Shown one piece after another: positions 22,686-33,274 of a stretch of DNA of 40,333 nt; position 1 is the first letter of the stretch, and each line of letters begins with the position of its first letter. The DNA is from Moraxellaceae bacterium (lineage in GTDB: Bacteria > Pseudomonadota > Gammaproteobacteria > Pseudomonadales > Moraxellaceae). The position numbers and the translations under genes were made by a program. The notes under the pieces are model-generated. The model saw only the letters and a list, made by a program, of their open reading frames with translations. It did not search any database and had not been told where the DNA came from. The stretch spans positions 1 to 40,333 of the forward strand of contig JAJFBF010000052.1 of NCBI GenBank assembly GCA_020697295.1. The letters are read 5' to 3'.

Positions 22686-22877
22686 TCAGTCGGCCAGTTC
22701 CTGGTCGCCCTGCTTCTCGCGCTGGATACGCTGGTAAATCTCTTCGCGATGGACTGCGACTTCCTTGGGCGCGTTCACACCAATGCGCACCTGGTTACCC
22801 TTTACGCCAAGCACAGTCACCGTGACTTCGTCACCGACCATCAGCGTCTCACCCACACGGCGAGTCAAAATCAGCAT
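22686..22877 (-). CDS. csrA: carbon storage regulator CsrA (RsmA)
   Basis: 63 aa with the family start [20 protein letters not shown] and the RNA-contact region [14 protein letters not shown]. CsrA dimers bind GGA motifs in mRNA leaders and alter translation and stability. AAGGAGACAG gives a strong ribosome site. It lies between lysC and tRNA-Ser as in many gammaproteobacteria. A candidate antagonist small RNA (33,106-33,238) is in the same window. The slightly longer C-terminus (KQGDQELAD) is normal for this branch. Confidence 0.98.
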   Translation of the reverse strand: MLILTRRVGETLMVGDEVTVTVLGVKGNQVRIGVNAPKEVAVHREEIYQRIQREKQGDQELAD

Positions 22878-23050
22878 CGCTGTCTCCTTGAATATGCGGG
22901 CTGTAGCTCAGGGGCAACAGCCTCCAAATACCTGCTTGGTCAGTATTGACCAGACACACTTATAAAGCAAAGCCCACCCAGGCCGGAGCCCTGCAAGGAG
23001 CCGCCCCTCCCTTCTAGATGGGGCGGGCGGCGCCCTTTGCAAGGGCCGGC

Positions 23051-24277
23051 TCAGGCCTTGGGCTGATCCAGGCCAAAGGCGGTATGCAGGGCGCGCACGG
23101 CCAGCTCGAGGTACTTCTCCTCGACCACCACGGAGATCTTGATCTCGGAAGTGGAGATCATGAGGATGTTGATGTTCTCCTTGGCCAGAGTGCCGAACAT
23201 CTGGCTGGCGACGCCGGCGTGCGAGCGCATGCCCACGCCCACCAGGGACACCTTGCAGATCTTGTCATCACCCACGACCTCACGGGCGCCGATTTCCCTG
23301 GCCACCGCCTCGAGCACGCCCAGGGCCTTCTTCAGTTCGCCACGGGCGACCGTGAAGGTGAAATCGGTGGTGCCATCGGCCGCCACGTTCTGCACGATCA
23401 TGTCGATCTCGATGTTGGCGTCGCCCACCGGGCCGAGGATGCGATAGGCGATGCCGGGGGTATCGGGCACGCCGCGCACGGTGATCTTGGCTTCATCGCG
23501 GTTGAACGCAATTCCGGAAATTACGGGCTGTTCCATGGCTTCCTCATCGACGGTAATCAGGGTGCCCTCGCCTTCCTCAGCGAAGCTAGAGAGCACGCGC
23601 AGCGGCACATTGTACTTGCCGGCAAATTCAACAGAGCGGATCTGCAGGACCTTGGAGCCCAGCGATGCCATCTCCAGCATTTCTTCAAAGGTGATGCGAT
23701 CCAGGCGGCGCGCCTGCGGCACCACGCGCGGATCGGTGGTGTAGACGCCGTCCACGTCGGTGTAGATCTGGCACTCGTCGGCCTTGAGGGCCGCCGCCAG
23801 CGCCACGCCGGTAGTGTCGGAGCCACCACGGCCCAGGGTCGTGATGTTGCCGTCCGGGTCCACGCCCTGGAAGCCGGCGACCACGACCACGCGGCGCTGC
23901 GCCAGGTCGGCACGCATCTTCGCGTCGTCGATGGCCTCGATGCGGGCCTTGGTGAAGGAACTGTCCGTGCGGATCGCCACCTGCGCGCCCGTGTAGGAGC
24001 GGGCATCGACGCCGACTTTCTTGAGGGCCATCGCCAGCAGGGCAATGGTGACCTGCTCGCCGGTGGAGATCATGGCGTCCAGCTCACGCGGGTCCGGCTC
24101 GGGCATGATGGCCTTGGCCAGCGCGATGAGACGATTGGTTTCACCACTCATGGCGGAGACCACCACCACGATGTCGTGGCCCTGGCCATGCCAGCGCTTG
24201 ACGCGCTCAGCCACGGCCTCGATGCGCTCGGGGGTGCCGACCGAGGTGCCACCGTATTTCTGTACGATCAGTGCCAT
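23051..24277 (-). CDS. lysC: aspartate kinase
   Basis: 408 aa from ATG 24277 (AGGAA upstream); an in-frame upstream ATG would add 14 unrelated residues. The N-terminal kinase domain opens with MALIVQKYGGTSVG (Lys7, Gly-Gly-Thr-Ser), and the C-terminal third carries two ACT domains for lysine/threonine feedback. It phosphorylates aspartate at the head of the lysine, threonine and methionine pathway. The size fits the monofunctional type whose alpha and beta subunits can both arise from one gene. It lies in the alaS-lysC-csrA block, separated from alaS by REP-like palindromes. Confidence 0.97.
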   Translation of the reverse strand: MALIVQKYGGTSVGTPERIEAVAERVKRWHGQGHDIVVVVSAMSGETNRLIALAKAIMPEPDPRELDAMISTGEQVTIALLAMALKKVGVDARSYTGAQVAIRTDSSFTKARIEAIDDAKMRADLAQRRVVVVAGFQGVDPDGNITTLGRGGSDTTGVALAAALKADECQIYTDVDGVYTTDPRVVPQARRLDRITFEEMLEMASLGSKVLQIRSVEFAGKYNVPLRVLSSFAEEGEGTLITVDEEAMEQPVISGIAFNRDEAKITVRGVPDTPGIAYRILGPVGDANIEIDMIVQNVAADGTTDFTFTVARGELKKALGVLEAVAREIGAREVVGDDKICKVSLVGVGMRSHAGVASQMFGTLAKENINILMISTSEIKISVVVEEKYLELAVRALHTAFGLDQPKA

Positions 24278-24335
24278 TTCCTGCCTGCTTCCTCTGGCGT
24301 CTTTGCGCCAACCATTCAAATTCTCTGGCTTGCAG

Positions 24336-24514
24336 GTCGGGCTTCAGCCCGACTTGATTGCCGCTGTCGGGCCGAAGCCCGACCTACCTGCTGCTGAAGC
24401 CCGCCCTAACTGCTCGAGCCGCTCTGTAGGTCGGGCTTCAGCCCGACGCTACCCGTTCTGCTCTGTCGGGCTAAAGCCCGACCCACACAAGCCCCTGTCG
24501 GGCTGAAGCCCGGC
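24336..24514. repeat. five REP-like palindromes between alaS and lysC
   Basis: Five 18-bp imperfect palindromes of the form GTCGGGCTnnAGCCCGAC begin at 24,336, 24,366, 24,430, 24,465 and 24,497. A degenerate sixth (CTGAAGCCCGCCC) is near 24,392. They fill nearly the whole gap. Such elements occur in many copies in proteobacterial genomes and can act as RNA-stabilising hairpins or as substrates of RAYT transposases. Confidence 0.85.
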
Positions 24515-24537
24515 CTGCAGGCGGCAAAGCCTGTAGA

Positions 24538-27165
24538 TCAAAGGCGCTCGGTAACGAAGGACTGCACGGAGGCCAGCGCTTCCGGCAGCTTCGCGACCTC
24601 GGTGCCACCGGCCTGTGCCATGTCCGGACGACCGCCACCTTTGCCTCCCACCTGCTGGGCCAGGAAGCCGACGAGTTCGCCCGCCTTCACCTGGCCCGTG
24701 AGATCGGCGCTGACGCCCGCCACGAGGCTGACCTTGCCCTCGGCGACGGTGGCCAGCACCACCACGCTGGAGCCCAGCTTGTTGCGCAACTGGTCCATGG
24801 TGTCGCGCAGGGTCTTGGGATCGACGCCCTCGAGGCGGGCGGCCAGCACCTTCGCCGTGCCCACGGCAACGGCCTGCCCAAGCAGGTCATCACCGGCGGA
24901 AGCCGCCAGCTTCATCTTGAGGCGCTCGAGCTCCTTTTCCAGCTCGCGGTTGCGATCGGCCAGGGCGCGTACCTTTTCAGCCGCCTGGGCGACCGGCGCA
25001 CGCACCACCGCAGCGACCTCGGCCAGCGCCGCTTCCTCGGCAGCCACATGGGCCAGCGCCCCGGTGCCGGTCATGGCTTCGATGCGGCGCACGCCGGCGG
25101 CAACGCCGCCTTCACTGGTGATCTTGAACAATCCGATGTCGCCGGTGCGCGAAACATGGGTGCCACCGCAAAGTTCGATGGAGAAACCAGGCTCGCCCAT
25201 GCTGAGCACACGCACCTGGTCGCCGTACTTTTCACCGAAGAGCGCCATGGCGCCCTTGGCGCGCGCAGTCTCGATATCGGTCACTTCGGTTTCTACGGCG
25301 TGATTGCCGATGACCTGGGCGTTGACGATCTGCTCGATGGCGGCCAACTGCGCGGACTTGATGGCTTCCGGCTGCGCGAAGTCAAAGCGCAGGTAATCCG
25401 CGCAGACCAGCGAGCCCTTCTGCTGAACATGGGTGCCCAGCACCTGGCGCAGCGCGGCGTGCAGGAGATGGGTCGCGGAGTGGTTGCGCTTCGAGGCGGC
25501 GCGCAGCTCGGCCTGCACTGAAGCGTCGACGCGGTCACCGATGCGCAGCGCACCGCGCGTGACGACACCATGGTGCAGGTGCGCCCCGCCCACCCGGGTG
25601 GTGTCGCGCACTTCAAAGCGGTGGCCGCCGACGTCGAGATAGCCGGTGTCGCCCTTCTGGCCGCCGGACTCGCCGTAAAACGGGGTCTGGTCGAGCACGA
25701 CCACGCCCTGTTCGCCCTCATGCAGCGCTTCGACCGGCTCGGCGCCCTTGTACAGGCCGACCACGCGGCCGCTGCCCTGAAGGCTGTCGTAGCCCGTGAA
25801 GACCGTGTCGCCGTCGACCTTGATCAGCGAGTTGTAGTCGAGATCAAAGGCCGACGAGGCGCGCGAGCGCTCGCGCTGCGCATCCATGGCCTGCTCGAAA
25901 CCGGCCTCGTCCACTTCCAGGTCGCGCTCGCGCGCGATATCGGCGGTGAGATCGACCGGGAAGCCGTAAGTGTCGTAAAGCAGGAACACAGTCTCGCCGG
26001 GAATGCGCTTGCCCTTGAGGCCGGCCAGGTCCTGCTCGAGGATTTTCAGGCCCTGCTCCAGGGTCTTGGCAAACTGCTCTTCCTCAGCCTTGAGCGTCCG
26101 CGCGATATGCGCCTGCTGCTCGCGCAGCTCGGGATAGGCCTCGCCCATCTCGGCCACGAGCGCGGCGACGATCTGGTGAAAAAAGGCGCCGGTCGCGCCC
26201 AGCTTGTTGCCGTGGCGGCAGGCACGGCGAATGATGCGGCGCAAGACGTAGCCTCGACCTTCATTGGAGGGCAGCACGCCGTCGGCGATCAGGAAGGAGC
26301 AGGAGCGGATATGGTCGGCGACGACCTTGAGCGAGGACTGGCCTTCGTTGGGGCAGCCAATCGCCGTCGCGGCGGCGTTGAGCAGGCTCTGGAACAGGTC
26401 GATCTCGTAGTTCGCGTGCACATGCTGCATCACCGCGGAGATGCGCTCGAGGCCCATGCCGGTGTCGACCGAGGGCGCGGGCAGCGGATGCAGCACGCCG
26501 TCCGCGGTCCGGTTGAACTGCATGAAGACGTTGTTCCAGATCTCGATATAGCGATCGCCGTCCTCGTCAGGCGAGCCCGGCGGGCCGCCGGCCACGTCGG
26601 CGCCATGATCGTAGAAGATTTCGGTACAGGGGCCGCAGGGACCGGTATCACCCATGGCCCAGAAATTGTCGGAGGCGTAGGGCGCGCCCTTGTTGTCGCC
26701 GATGCGCACGATGCGCTCCGCCGGCACGCCAACTTCCTGGTTCCAGATGGCAAAGGCCTCGTCGTCAGTCGCGTAGACAGTCACCCAGAGTTTTTCCGCG
26801 GGAATGGCCAGCCACTTCGGCGAGGTCAGGAATTCCCAGGCATAACTGATGGCATCGCGCTTGAAATAGTCGCCGAAGCTGAAGTTGCCCAGCATTTCGA
26901 AAAACGTGTGATGACGCGCGGTATAGCCGACATTCTCGAGGTCGTTGTGCTTGCCACCGGCACGCACGCATTTCTGCGAGGACACGGCGCGCAAGTAAGA
27001 ACGCTTGTCGAGGCCGAGGAAGCAGTCCTTGAACTGGTTCATGCCTGCGTTGGTAAACAGCAGGGTCGGATCATTGGCAGGAACCAGCGAACTGGAGGCC
27101 ACACGGGTGTGACCCTTTTCTTCGAAGAAACGAAGAAAGGCTTCGCGGATGGCAGCGCTTTTCAT
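24538..27165 (-). CDS. alaS: alanyl-tRNA synthetase
   Basis: 875 aa, full length. The class II catalytic domain begins [19 protein letters not shown] and contains [17 protein letters not shown]. The editing domain has the zinc motif [12 protein letters not shown] and [13 protein letters not shown], which removes Ser or Gly mischarged on tRNA-Ala. The C-terminal C-Ala domain ends the protein. The ATG has GGAG 10 bp upstream. It follows recX on the same strand after a 197-bp gap, the usual recA-recX-alaS order. Confidence 0.98.
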   Translation of the reverse strand: MKSAAIREAFLRFFEEKGHTRVASSSLVPANDPTLLFTNAGMNQFKDCFLGLDKRSYLRAVSSQKCVRAGGKHNDLENVGYTARHHTFFEMLGNFSFGDYFKRDAISYAWEFLTSPKWLAIPAEKLWVTVYATDDEAFAIWNQEVGVPAERIVRIGDNKGAPYASDNFWAMGDTGPCGPCTEIFYDHGADVAGGPPGSPDEDGDRYIEIWNNVFMQFNRTADGVLHPLPAPSVDTGMGLERISAVMQHVHANYEIDLFQSLLNAAATAIGCPNEGQSSLKVVADHIRSCSFLIADGVLPSNEGRGYVLRRIIRRACRHGNKLGATGAFFHQIVAALVAEMGEAYPELREQQAHIARTLKAEEEQFAKTLEQGLKILEQDLAGLKGKRIPGETVFLLYDTYGFPVDLTADIARERDLEVDEAGFEQAMDAQRERSRASSAFDLDYNSLIKVDGDTVFTGYDSLQGSGRVVGLYKGAEPVEALHEGEQGVVVLDQTPFYGESGGQKGDTGYLDVGGHRFEVRDTTRVGGAHLHHGVVTRGALRIGDRVDASVQAELRAASKRNHSATHLLHAALRQVLGTHVQQKGSLVCADYLRFDFAQPEAIKSAQLAAIEQIVNAQVIGNHAVETEVTDIETARAKGAMALFGEKYGDQVRVLSMGEPGFSIELCGGTHVSRTGDIGLFKITSEGGVAAGVRRIEAMTGTGALAHVAAEEAALAEVAAVVRAPVAQAAEKVRALADRNRELEKELERLKMKLAASAGDDLLGQAVAVGTAKVLAARLEGVDPKTLRDTMDQLRNKLGSSVVVLATVAEGKVSLVAGVSADLTGQVKAGELVGFLAQQVGGKGGGRPDMAQAGGTEVAKLPEALASVQSFVTERL

Positions 27166-27362
27166 GCAGGGCTCCGGGCTTGGCGGCCCGCAACCAAGTG
27201 TCGGGCGGCTCCAAAAGACCGCGCATTATACCGACACAAGCGACTGATTCGTAGGGTAAAAGCAGGGTTTGAGCAGCAAAACAGCCGGGCCGCCAAGGGA
27301 AGGGGCCGGCATGAGGGGGGCCAACACAGAGCCGGAAAGCGCCAACCGTGACCGGCAGCGGC

Positions 27363-27869
27363 TCAGTCCTCGCCCGGATCCTCGCAATTCACGGCACGGG
27401 CACAGTCGCTCCCGCTAAAGCCCCGGTATTGCAGGAAACGCATCTGGCGGGCGCGCTCGCGCGGCTCCGTGGGCAACTCCCGGCCAAAGCGCGCCTGCCT
27501 CACCTCACCGGCGCGCCGGGTCCAGTCATGGCCACTGGCCGCCAGGGCGGCACTCACCTGCTCCGCATCCAGGCCACGGCCCCGGAGGTCAGCGGCAATG
27601 GTGCGCGGCCCCTGGCCCTTCAGGGCACGGCTGCGCACGAAGACTTCGGCAAAGCGCTCGTCGGATTGCAGCCGGCGCTCGACCAGCTCATCCAGGACCT
27701 GCGCCACCAGGGGGGCAGCGCCTCCCTGGTCCAGGAGCTTGCGCTCGATCTCGACACGGGAATGCTCCCGCCGCGTCAGCAGGGCCAGGGCGCGGCCCCG
27801 CAAGGCCTCGACGGTCAGGCCAGCGGAGGGGGCTTCCGCCTCCTCCGCGACCCGGACAGGCTCAGGCAT
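27363..27869 (-). CDS. recX: RecX, regulator of RecA
   Basis: 168 aa from ATG 27869, which overlaps the recA stop and gives coupled translation; in-frame ATGs at 27875, 27884 and 27905 lie inside recA. Three tandem three-helix repeats are visible ([56 protein letters not shown]). RecX binds the RecA filament groove and limits strand exchange and filament growth. Co-transcription with recA makes it SOS-induced with its target. Confidence 0.94.
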   Translation of the reverse strand: MPEPVRVAEEAEAPSAGLTVEALRGRALALLTRREHSRVEIERKLLDQGGAAPLVAQVLDELVERRLQSDERFAEVFVRSRALKGQGPRTIAADLRGRGLDAEQVSAALAASGHDWTRRAGEVRQARFGRELPTEPRERARQMRFLQYRGFSGSDCARAVNCEDPGED

Positions 27870-28917
27870 CGACATCCGCTTCATCGTAGGTGTCCACGCC
27901 CGCATCTTCGGCGGTCATCGTGACGGCATCACCGATCAGCTGATCGCGGATCTGCTTCTCGATGTCCTGCGCAATGGCGCGGTTCTCGTCCAGGAACTTG
28001 CAGGCATTGCTCTTGCCCTGGCCGATCTTGCTGCCATTGTAGGCGTACCAGGCGCCCGACTTCTCCACGAGACCCAGCTTGACGCCGAGGTCGACCACCT
28101 CACCCAGGCGGTTGATGCCATGACCGTAGAGAATCTGGAACTCGGCTTCCTTGAAGGGGGGAGCCACCTTGTTCTTCACGACCTTGACGCGGGTTTCGGA
28201 GCCCACCACCTCTTCGCCCTCCTTCACGGCCCCGATGCGGCGGATGTCCATGCGCACGGAGGCATAGAACTTGAGGGCGTTGCCACCGGTCGTGGTTTCG
28301 GGGTTACCGAACATCACGCCGATCTTCATGCGGATCTGGTTGATGAAGATCACCAGAGTATTGGAGCGCTTGATATTGCCGGTGATCTTGCGCAGGGCCT
28401 GGGACATCAGGCGCGCCTGCAGGCCCATATGGGAATCCCCCATCTCGCCCTCGATTTCGGCACGGGGCGTCAGGGCGGCCACGGAGTCGATCACGATGAC
28501 GTCGACGGCGCTGGAGCGCACCAGCATGTCGGTGATTTCCAGGGCCTGCTCGCCGGTATCCGGCTGCGAGACCAGCAAGTCCTCGACATTGACGCCCAGC
28601 TTGGCGGCGTAGGTCGGATCAAGGGCATGCTCGGCGTCGACGAAGGCAGCGGTGCCCCCCGCGCGCTGGCAGGCGGCGATGACCTGCAGGGTCAACGTGG
28701 TCTTGCCGGAGGATTCCGGACCGTAGATCTCGACGATACGACCGCGCGGCAGGCCACCGATGCCCAGCGCGATATCCAGCCCCAGGGAGCCCGTGGAGAT
28801 GGAGGGAATGGTCCCGCTGGCGGGATGGTCGCCCAGGCGCATGACGGAGCCTTTGCCAAACTGCTTTTCGATCTGGGAAAGGGCGGCGGTAAGGGCCTTG
28901 CGTTTGTTCTCGTCCAT
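27862..28917 (-). CDS. recA: recombinase RecA
   Basis: 351 aa. [20 protein letters not shown] is the family N-terminus, Walker [10 protein letters not shown] spans 66-74, and the acidic C-terminal tail ([14 protein letters not shown]) is present. It forms ATP-dependent filaments on single-stranded DNA, drives homologous pairing, and triggers LexA self-cleavage. GGAGGTT lies 6 bp before the ATG and a LexA box is 52 bp upstream. It is followed by recX and preceded by pncC. Confidence 0.99.
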   Translation of the reverse strand: MDENKRKALTAALSQIEKQFGKGSVMRLGDHPASGTIPSISTGSLGLDIALGIGGLPRGRIVEIYGPESSGKTTLTLQVIAACQRAGGTAAFVDAEHALDPTYAAKLGVNVEDLLVSQPDTGEQALEITDMLVRSSAVDVIVIDSVAALTPRAEIEGEMGDSHMGLQARLMSQALRKITGNIKRSNTLVIFINQIRMKIGVMFGNPETTTGGNALKFYASVRMDIRRIGAVKEGEEVVGSETRVKVVKNKVAPPFKEAEFQILYGHGINRLGEVVDLGVKLGLVEKSGAWYAYNGSKIGQGKSNACKFLDENRAIAQDIEKQIRDQLIGDAVTMTAEDAGVDTYDEADVDA

Positions 28918-28968
28918 CTTGGAACCTCCGGGGTCAGGAATATGCTTAACGTTGCGTAAGGGATTGTG

Positions 28969-28984
28969 CTGTCCATGCGTACAG
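28969..28984. promoter_or_regulatory. SOS (LexA) box of recA
   Basis: CTGTCCATGCGTACAG fits CTGT-N8-ACAG exactly, in the pncC-recA gap and oriented for control of recA. LexA repression and DNA-damage induction are expected. Confidence 0.9.
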
Positions 28985-28989
28985 TATTC

Positions 28990-29496
28990 TTACATGTCCG
29001 ATTCGGGACTTGCAAGCATGAGCAGCTCATGAAGTCGTTGTAATGATGATTCCATGGTGGCGCGACGAATTGTGTCGCGGTCGCCCGGGAACAAGCGGCA
29101 CGCGGCGGAAGTACCGGCTGGACCGGCCCAGGCCAGCCACACCGTGCCCACGGGCTTCTCCGCCGAGCCGCCGCCTGGCCCGGCGATGCCGGTGACGGCC
29201 AGCGCCCAGGCCGTGCCGGCCCGCCGGCGTGCACCATCGGCCATGGCCCGCGCCACCGCCTCGCTGACCGCGCCTTGGGCGGCGATCACGGCCGGGTCGA
29301 CGCCCAGCTCCTCGGCCTTGGCCGCGTTGGAGTAGGTTACCCAGCCGCGCTCGAACCAGGTGGAGCTGCCGGCAATGCGCGTCACCGCCTCGGCAATTCC
29401 GCCGCCGGTGCAGGACTCGGCCGTGGCCAGCCACTCGCCCCGCTCGCGCAGGCGCTCGCCGACGCGGGCGGCAAGGTGAGTCAGGACATCGGACAT
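28990..29496 (-). CDS. pncC: nicotinamide-nucleotide amidohydrolase PncC (CinA C-terminal domain)
   Basis: 168 aa from ATG 29496 with GGGAG upstream; a longer in-frame start is unsupported. ATAESCTGGGIAEAVTRIAG, then GWVTYSNAAKAEELGV and VTGIAGPGGGSAEKPVGTVW are the conserved CinA C-terminal motifs. The enzyme deamidates NMN to nicotinic acid mononucleotide in NAD recycling. It is the stand-alone form without the N-terminal MoeA-like domain. It sits just before recA, as in Pseudomonas. Confidence 0.96.
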   Translation of the reverse strand: MSDVLTHLAARVGERLRERGEWLATAESCTGGGIAEAVTRIAGSSTWFERGWVTYSNAAKAEELGVDPAVIAAQGAVSEAVARAMADGARRRAGTAWALAVTGIAGPGGGSAEKPVGTVWLAWAGPAGTSAACRLFPGDRDTIRRATMESSLQRLHELLMLASPESDM

Positions 29497-29819
29497 TGCA
29501 GCTCTCCCAGGGCAGGAACGTGCGGTCGCAGCGGAGGCCGGGAACGCGGAGGACAAATTTCCGGAACAGCCGCTCGGGCGGCTGTGGCGGGCGCCGCCGG
29601 TAGCGGCCCCTGGAGCCTGTTCCGGCAGGCCTCCGGTCTGTGGTCAGTCGGGATGAATGCCGACCTGCAAGGGCAGGCTGTCGCCGGAGCTCCGGAAGGG
29701 GCTCACCTTACCGCCAGTGGACAGCCGCGACCAGATGGACAGACTGCCCCTCCGCCACACTGGCCGCCATCCCCCGCTCTCCGTATCATCCCCGCCTTCA
29801 CTTCGCGCAGCACACGGCC

Positions 29820-32387
29820 ATGACCACGGATAGCCTCAGCGACCACACCCCCATGATGCAGCAATACCTGCGCATCAAGGCCGAACATCCGCACGAGCTC
29901 CTGTTCTATCGCATGGGCGATTTCTACGAGCTCTTCTTCGACGACGCGGTCAAGGCCGCGCGCCTGCTCGACATCACCCTGACCGCGCGCGGCAAGTCCG
30001 GGGGGCAGCCCATCCCCATGGCGGGCGTGCCCTTCCATGCCGCCGAGTCCTATCTGGGCAAGCTGACACGGCTGGGTGAATCGGTGGTGATCTGCGAGCA
30101 GATCGGCGACCCGGCCACCAGCAAGGGCCCGGTGGAGCGCGCCGTGGCGCGCATCGTCACGCCCGGCACTGTCAGCGACGAAGCCTTCCTCGACGAGCGC
30201 CAGGACACCCTGCTCTGCGCCCTGCACGGCGACGGCGAGCGCCGCGGACTGGCCAGCCTGGACATCGCCAGCGGTCGCTTCGCACTGCAGGAAATGAGCA
30301 GCGACACCGAGCTGCTCGCGGAAATCGCGCGCCTTGCCCCGGCAGAGCTGCTGATTGCCGAGGACAGTCCCTTGCTGCCGCTGGTGCAGGAGCGTCGCGG
30401 CCTGCGCAAGCGCCTGTCCTGGGAATTCGACCGCGAGGCCGCGGAGCGCGCCCTCTGCCAGCAGTTCCAGGTCAAGGACCTGCAGGGCTTTGGCTGCGCC
30501 GGCCTCGACCTCGGCATCGCCGCCGCCGGCGCCCTGCTCTCCTATGCCCGCGAAACCCAGCGCACCGCCCTGCCCCACCTGCGTGGCCTGCGCGTGGAGT
30601 CCGGCGCCGACACGCTGCAGATGGATCCGGCCACGCGACGCAACCTCGAGCTGACGCAGAATCTCAACGGCGAGTTCGAGCACAGCCTGGCCTGGGTACT
30701 CGACAACTGCGCCAGCGCCATGGGCTCGCGCATGCTCCGGCGCTGGCTGCACCAGCCGCTGCGCCAGCAGGACGCGCTGCGCCGTCGCCAGCAGGCGGTG
30801 GGCGAGCTGCAGCACAACTATCGCTTCGAGCCCCTGCGCGAACTGCTTCGCGACGTGGGTGACGTGGAGCGCATCCTTGGCCGCGTGGCGCTGAAATCAG
30901 CGCGGCCGCGCGACCTGTCACGCCTGCGCGACACGCTCGCCCTGCTGCCGCAGGTACAGACCCAGCTGCGTCCCCTTGAGGGCGCGCACCTGCTGGCGCT
31001 GGCGCGGCAGATCGGCGAATACCCCGACCTGGTGGAGCTGCTGCTGCGCGCCGTCGTGGAAGTGCCGCCCCTGGTGATCCGCGACGGCGGCGTGCTCGCG
31101 ACCGGCTACGACGCCGAACTCGACGAGCTGCGCGCCATCAGCGCCAATGCCGGCGACTACCTGCTGCAACTCGAACAGCGCGAGCGTGAAGCCACCGGCA
31201 TCGCTACGCTCAAGATCGGCTACAACCGCGTCAGCGGCTACTACATCGAATTGACGCGCGCACAGGCGGAAAACGCGCCGGCGCACTTTATCCGCCGGCA
31301 GACGCTGAAAAACGCGGAGAGGTTCATCACGCCGGAGCTGAAAGTGTTCGAGGACAAGGCGCTGTCTGCCTCCTCGCGCGCGCTGGCCCGGGAAAAGGCG
31401 CTCTATGAAGAATTGCTGGAACACCTGACCGGCCACTTGGCGGCGCTGCAGCAGAGTGGCGAGAGCCTGGCCGAGCTGGATGTGCTGGCCAACTTCGCCG
31501 AGCGCGCCTGCGCGCTGGGCCTGGCCTGCCCCGAGCTCGTCGCGGACGCCGGCATCCACATCGAGGCCGGTCGCCACCCGGTGGTGGAAAAGGTGCTGGA
31601 CGGCCCCTTTACGCCCAACTCGGTGAGCCTGTCGCCAGAACGGCGCATGCTGGTCATCACCGGCCCCAACATGGGCGGCAAGTCGACCTTCATGCGCCAG
31701 ACCGCGCTCATCGTCCTGCTCGCCCACGTCGGCAGCTTCGTGCCCGCGGCGGGCGCCCGCATCGGCCCGGTGGACCGCATCTTCACCCGTATCGGCTCCT
31801 CCGACGACCTGGCCGGCGGCCGTTCGACCTTCATGGTGGAAATGACGGAAACCGCCAACATCCTGCACAACGCCACGCCCAACAGCCTCGTGCTCATGGA
31901 CGAGGTGGGCCGCGGCACCAGCACCTTCGACGGCCTCTCCCTGGCGTGGGCGGCGGCGGACTACCTTGCGCGCGAGATCCGCGCCCTGACCCTGTTCGCC
32001 ACCCACTATTTCGAGCTCACCACCCTGCCGGAGCAGGACGAGGGCGTGGTCAACGTGCACCTGGCCGCCGCCGAGCATGGCGAGCGCATCCTGTTCCTGC
32101 ACAGCGTGCAGGAGGGCCCGGCCAGCCAGAGCTACGGCCTGCAGGTAGCGCAGCTGGCCGGCATCCCGGCCCCGGTGATCCAGAGCGCCCGGCGCAAGCT
32201 GGCCCAGCTCGAGAACCAGGAAGTGCGGGCCCAGCTCACCCCGGCGGCGCCCGGCAAGCCCCTGCAGAACGACCTGTTCGCCAGCGGCCCGAGTCCGGTC
32301 GAGATCCGCCTGGCGAGCATAGACCCGGACAGCCTGAGCCCGCGCGACGCCCTGGAACTGGTCTATGCGCTTCGGAAGCTGATTTAG
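29820..32387 (+). CDS. mutS: DNA mismatch repair protein MutS
   Basis: 855 aa from ATG 29820; an in-frame extension upstream does not resemble MutS. The mismatch-binding FYE is at residues 35-37 ([12 protein letters not shown]). The ATPase has GPNMGGKST at 615-623, [12 protein letters not shown] as Walker B and signature, and [11 protein letters not shown]. MutS dimers recognise mispairs and small loops and recruit MutL. The C-terminal tetramer helix ([15 protein letters not shown]) is present. It is divergent from pncC; no clear ribosome site is visible before the ATG. Confidence 0.98.
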   Translation: MTTDSLSDHTPMMQQYLRIKAEHPHELLFYRMGDFYELFFDDAVKAARLLDITLTARGKSGGQPIPMAGVPFHAAESYLGKLTRLGESVVICEQIGDPATSKGPVERAVARIVTPGTVSDEAFLDERQDTLLCALHGDGERRGLASLDIASGRFALQEMSSDTELLAEIARLAPAELLIAEDSPLLPLVQERRGLRKRLSWEFDREAAERALCQQFQVKDLQGFGCAGLDLGIAAAGALLSYARETQRTALPHLRGLRVESGADTLQMDPATRRNLELTQNLNGEFEHSLAWVLDNCASAMGSRMLRRWLHQPLRQQDALRRRQQAVGELQHNYRFEPLRELLRDVGDVERILGRVALKSARPRDLSRLRDTLALLPQVQTQLRPLEGAHLLALARQIGEYPDLVELLLRAVVEVPPLVIRDGGVLATGYDAELDELRAISANAGDYLLQLEQREREATGIATLKIGYNRVSGYYIELTRAQAENAPAHFIRRQTLKNAERFITPELKVFEDKALSASSRALAREKALYEELLEHLTGHLAALQQSGESLAELDVLANFAERACALGLACPELVADAGIHIEAGRHPVVEKVLDGPFTPNSVSLSPERRMLVITGPNMGGKSTFMRQTALIVLLAHVGSFVPAAGARIGPVDRIFTRIGSSDDLAGGRSTFMVEMTETANILHNATPNSLVLMDEVGRGTSTFDGLSLAWAAADYLAREIRALTLFATHYFELTTLPEQDEGVVNVHLAAAEHGERILFLHSVQEGPASQSYGLQVAQLAGIPAPVIQSARRKLAQLENQEVRAQLTPAAPGKPLQNDLFASGPSPVEIRLASIDPDSLSPRDALELVYALRKLI

Positions 32388-32492
32388 GACAGCAGGATTA
32401 TCGATGGATTCCCCGCCCCTCCCAGATTGCCAGTGGAGGGCACGGACATTAGACTAGCGTCCGATTTTTGGCTCCCAATCAGGTAGGTCAGC

Positions 32493-32816
32493 ATGACGTT
32501 CGTCGTCACCGAGAACTGCATCAAGTGCAAGTACCAGGACTGCGTCGAAGTGTGTCCGGTGGACTGCTTCTATGAAGGCCCCAACTTTCTCGTGATTCAC
32601 CCGGACGAGTGCATCGACTGCGCGCTCTGCGAGCCCGAGTGCCCGGCCAACGCCATCTTCTCGGAAGACGAGCTGCCGGCCGACCAGAAGGAGTTCATCC
32701 AGCTCAACGCCGAACTGGCGGAAGTCTGGCCCAACATCACCCAGAAGGGTGAAGAGCCCGCGGACGCGAAGGAATGGGACGGCAAGCCCGGCAAGCGACC
32801 CCTGCTGGAGCGCTGA
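32493..32816 (+). CDS. fdxA: 7Fe ferredoxin FdxA
   Basis: 107 aa with nine Cys at 9, 12, 17, 21, 25, 40, 43, 46 and 50, the pattern of seven-iron (3Fe-4S plus 4Fe-4S) ferredoxins such as Azotobacter FdI, including the C-terminal extension. It is a small cytosolic electron carrier. It follows mutS on the same strand, as in Pseudomonas, and is closed by a strong terminator. Confidence 0.97.
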   Translation: MTFVVTENCIKCKYQDCVEVCPVDCFYEGPNFLVIHPDECIDCALCEPECPANAIFSEDELPADQKEFIQLNAELAEVWPNITQKGEEPADAKEWDGKPGKRPLLER

Positions 32817-32839
32817 GCGCTGAGCGCTGGCGGAAACGA

Positions 32840-32867
32840 AAAAGGCAGCCTCGGGGCTGCCTTTTTT
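32840..32867 (+). terminator. fdxA terminator
   Basis: AAGGCAGC...GCTGCCTT stem with a short loop and a TTTTTT run, 24 bp after the fdxA stop. A short GAGCGCT tandem repeat lies between stop and hairpin. Confidence 0.9.
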
Positions 32868-33105
32868 ATGGGGACTCCGGGGCGCCCAGGCTTCTTGATG
32901 GGGCGCGATGGATCCGGGATAGGCCCGGGACGAGGGCGACAGGCCGCCGCTGAGGCGCGAGGGGCGTCCGCTGGCGGTCAGAGTGGCCACAGGCAAGTAC
33001 CCGGGGCTCAACTGCCCTCTGGCAGCGGTTACGTTTGACGCCAAAGCGCGAGGTCGCCCGCCAGTGCCGACGGCCAACTGCACCCACTCCCCGAATCGCG
33101 CCCAA

Positions 33106-33238
33106 ATAAAAAGGGGCGCTTGCGCGCCCCTCACAGAATCCCAAGCTCCCTGCCCGAGAATTCCCACATCCTTGCTGCTCATCCCTTAGCTTGCCATCCT
33201 GGCAAGAGTCCATTTCGTCCGGTCGCTCCCTGCGACAT
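33106..33238 (-). ncRNA. CsrB/RsmZ-type CsrA-sequestering small RNA (candidate)
   Basis: On the minus strand about 133 nt carry nine GGA motifs in the first 105 nt. Two sit in loops of perfect small hairpins: TCGC-AGGGA-GCGA (33,235-33,223) and TTGCC-AGGAT-GGCAA (33,205-33,191). Others occur as AAGGGATG, AAGGATG, TGGGA, CAGGGA and TTGGGA. A promoter TTGAGT-16-TACTAT (33,274-33,247) precedes the predicted start, and a GC-rich terminator (GGGGCGC-GCAA-GCGCCCC, then TTTTTATTT) ends it. No protein frame is convincing. In Pseudomonas rsmZ lies beside fdxA, and here fdxA is directly upstream and convergent. It should titrate CsrA. I saw no convincing GacA upstream activating site. Confidence 0.85.
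33108..33131 (-). terminator. terminator of the CsrB/RsmZ-like RNA
   Basis: Arms AGGGGCGC and GCGCCCCT (8 bp), loop of 4 nt, T-run on the minus strand. Confidence 0.88.
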
Positions 33239-33246
33239 GGAAGAAA

Positions 33247-33274
33247 TAGTACCAATGCCTGAACCGGACTCAAG
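33247..33274 (-). promoter_or_regulatory. promoter of the CsrB/RsmZ-like RNA
   Basis: TTGAGT, 16 bp, TACTAT on the minus strand, 8 bp before the predicted first base. Both hexamers match the sigma70 consensus at four or more positions. Confidence 0.55.

Noticed and set aside
22982-23040. lysC terminator hairpin
   Set aside because: GC-rich inverted sequence lies after lysC, but no T-run follows on the minus strand, so I do not list it.
25570-27351. 593-codon open frame on the plus strand
   Set aside because: Opposite alaS.
32454-33273. minus-strand frames of 242 and 135 codons across fdxA and its downstream gap
   Set aside because: They cover fdxA and the small RNA, lack ribosome sites and resemble nothing. 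The GGA hairpins and terminator explain the region better.
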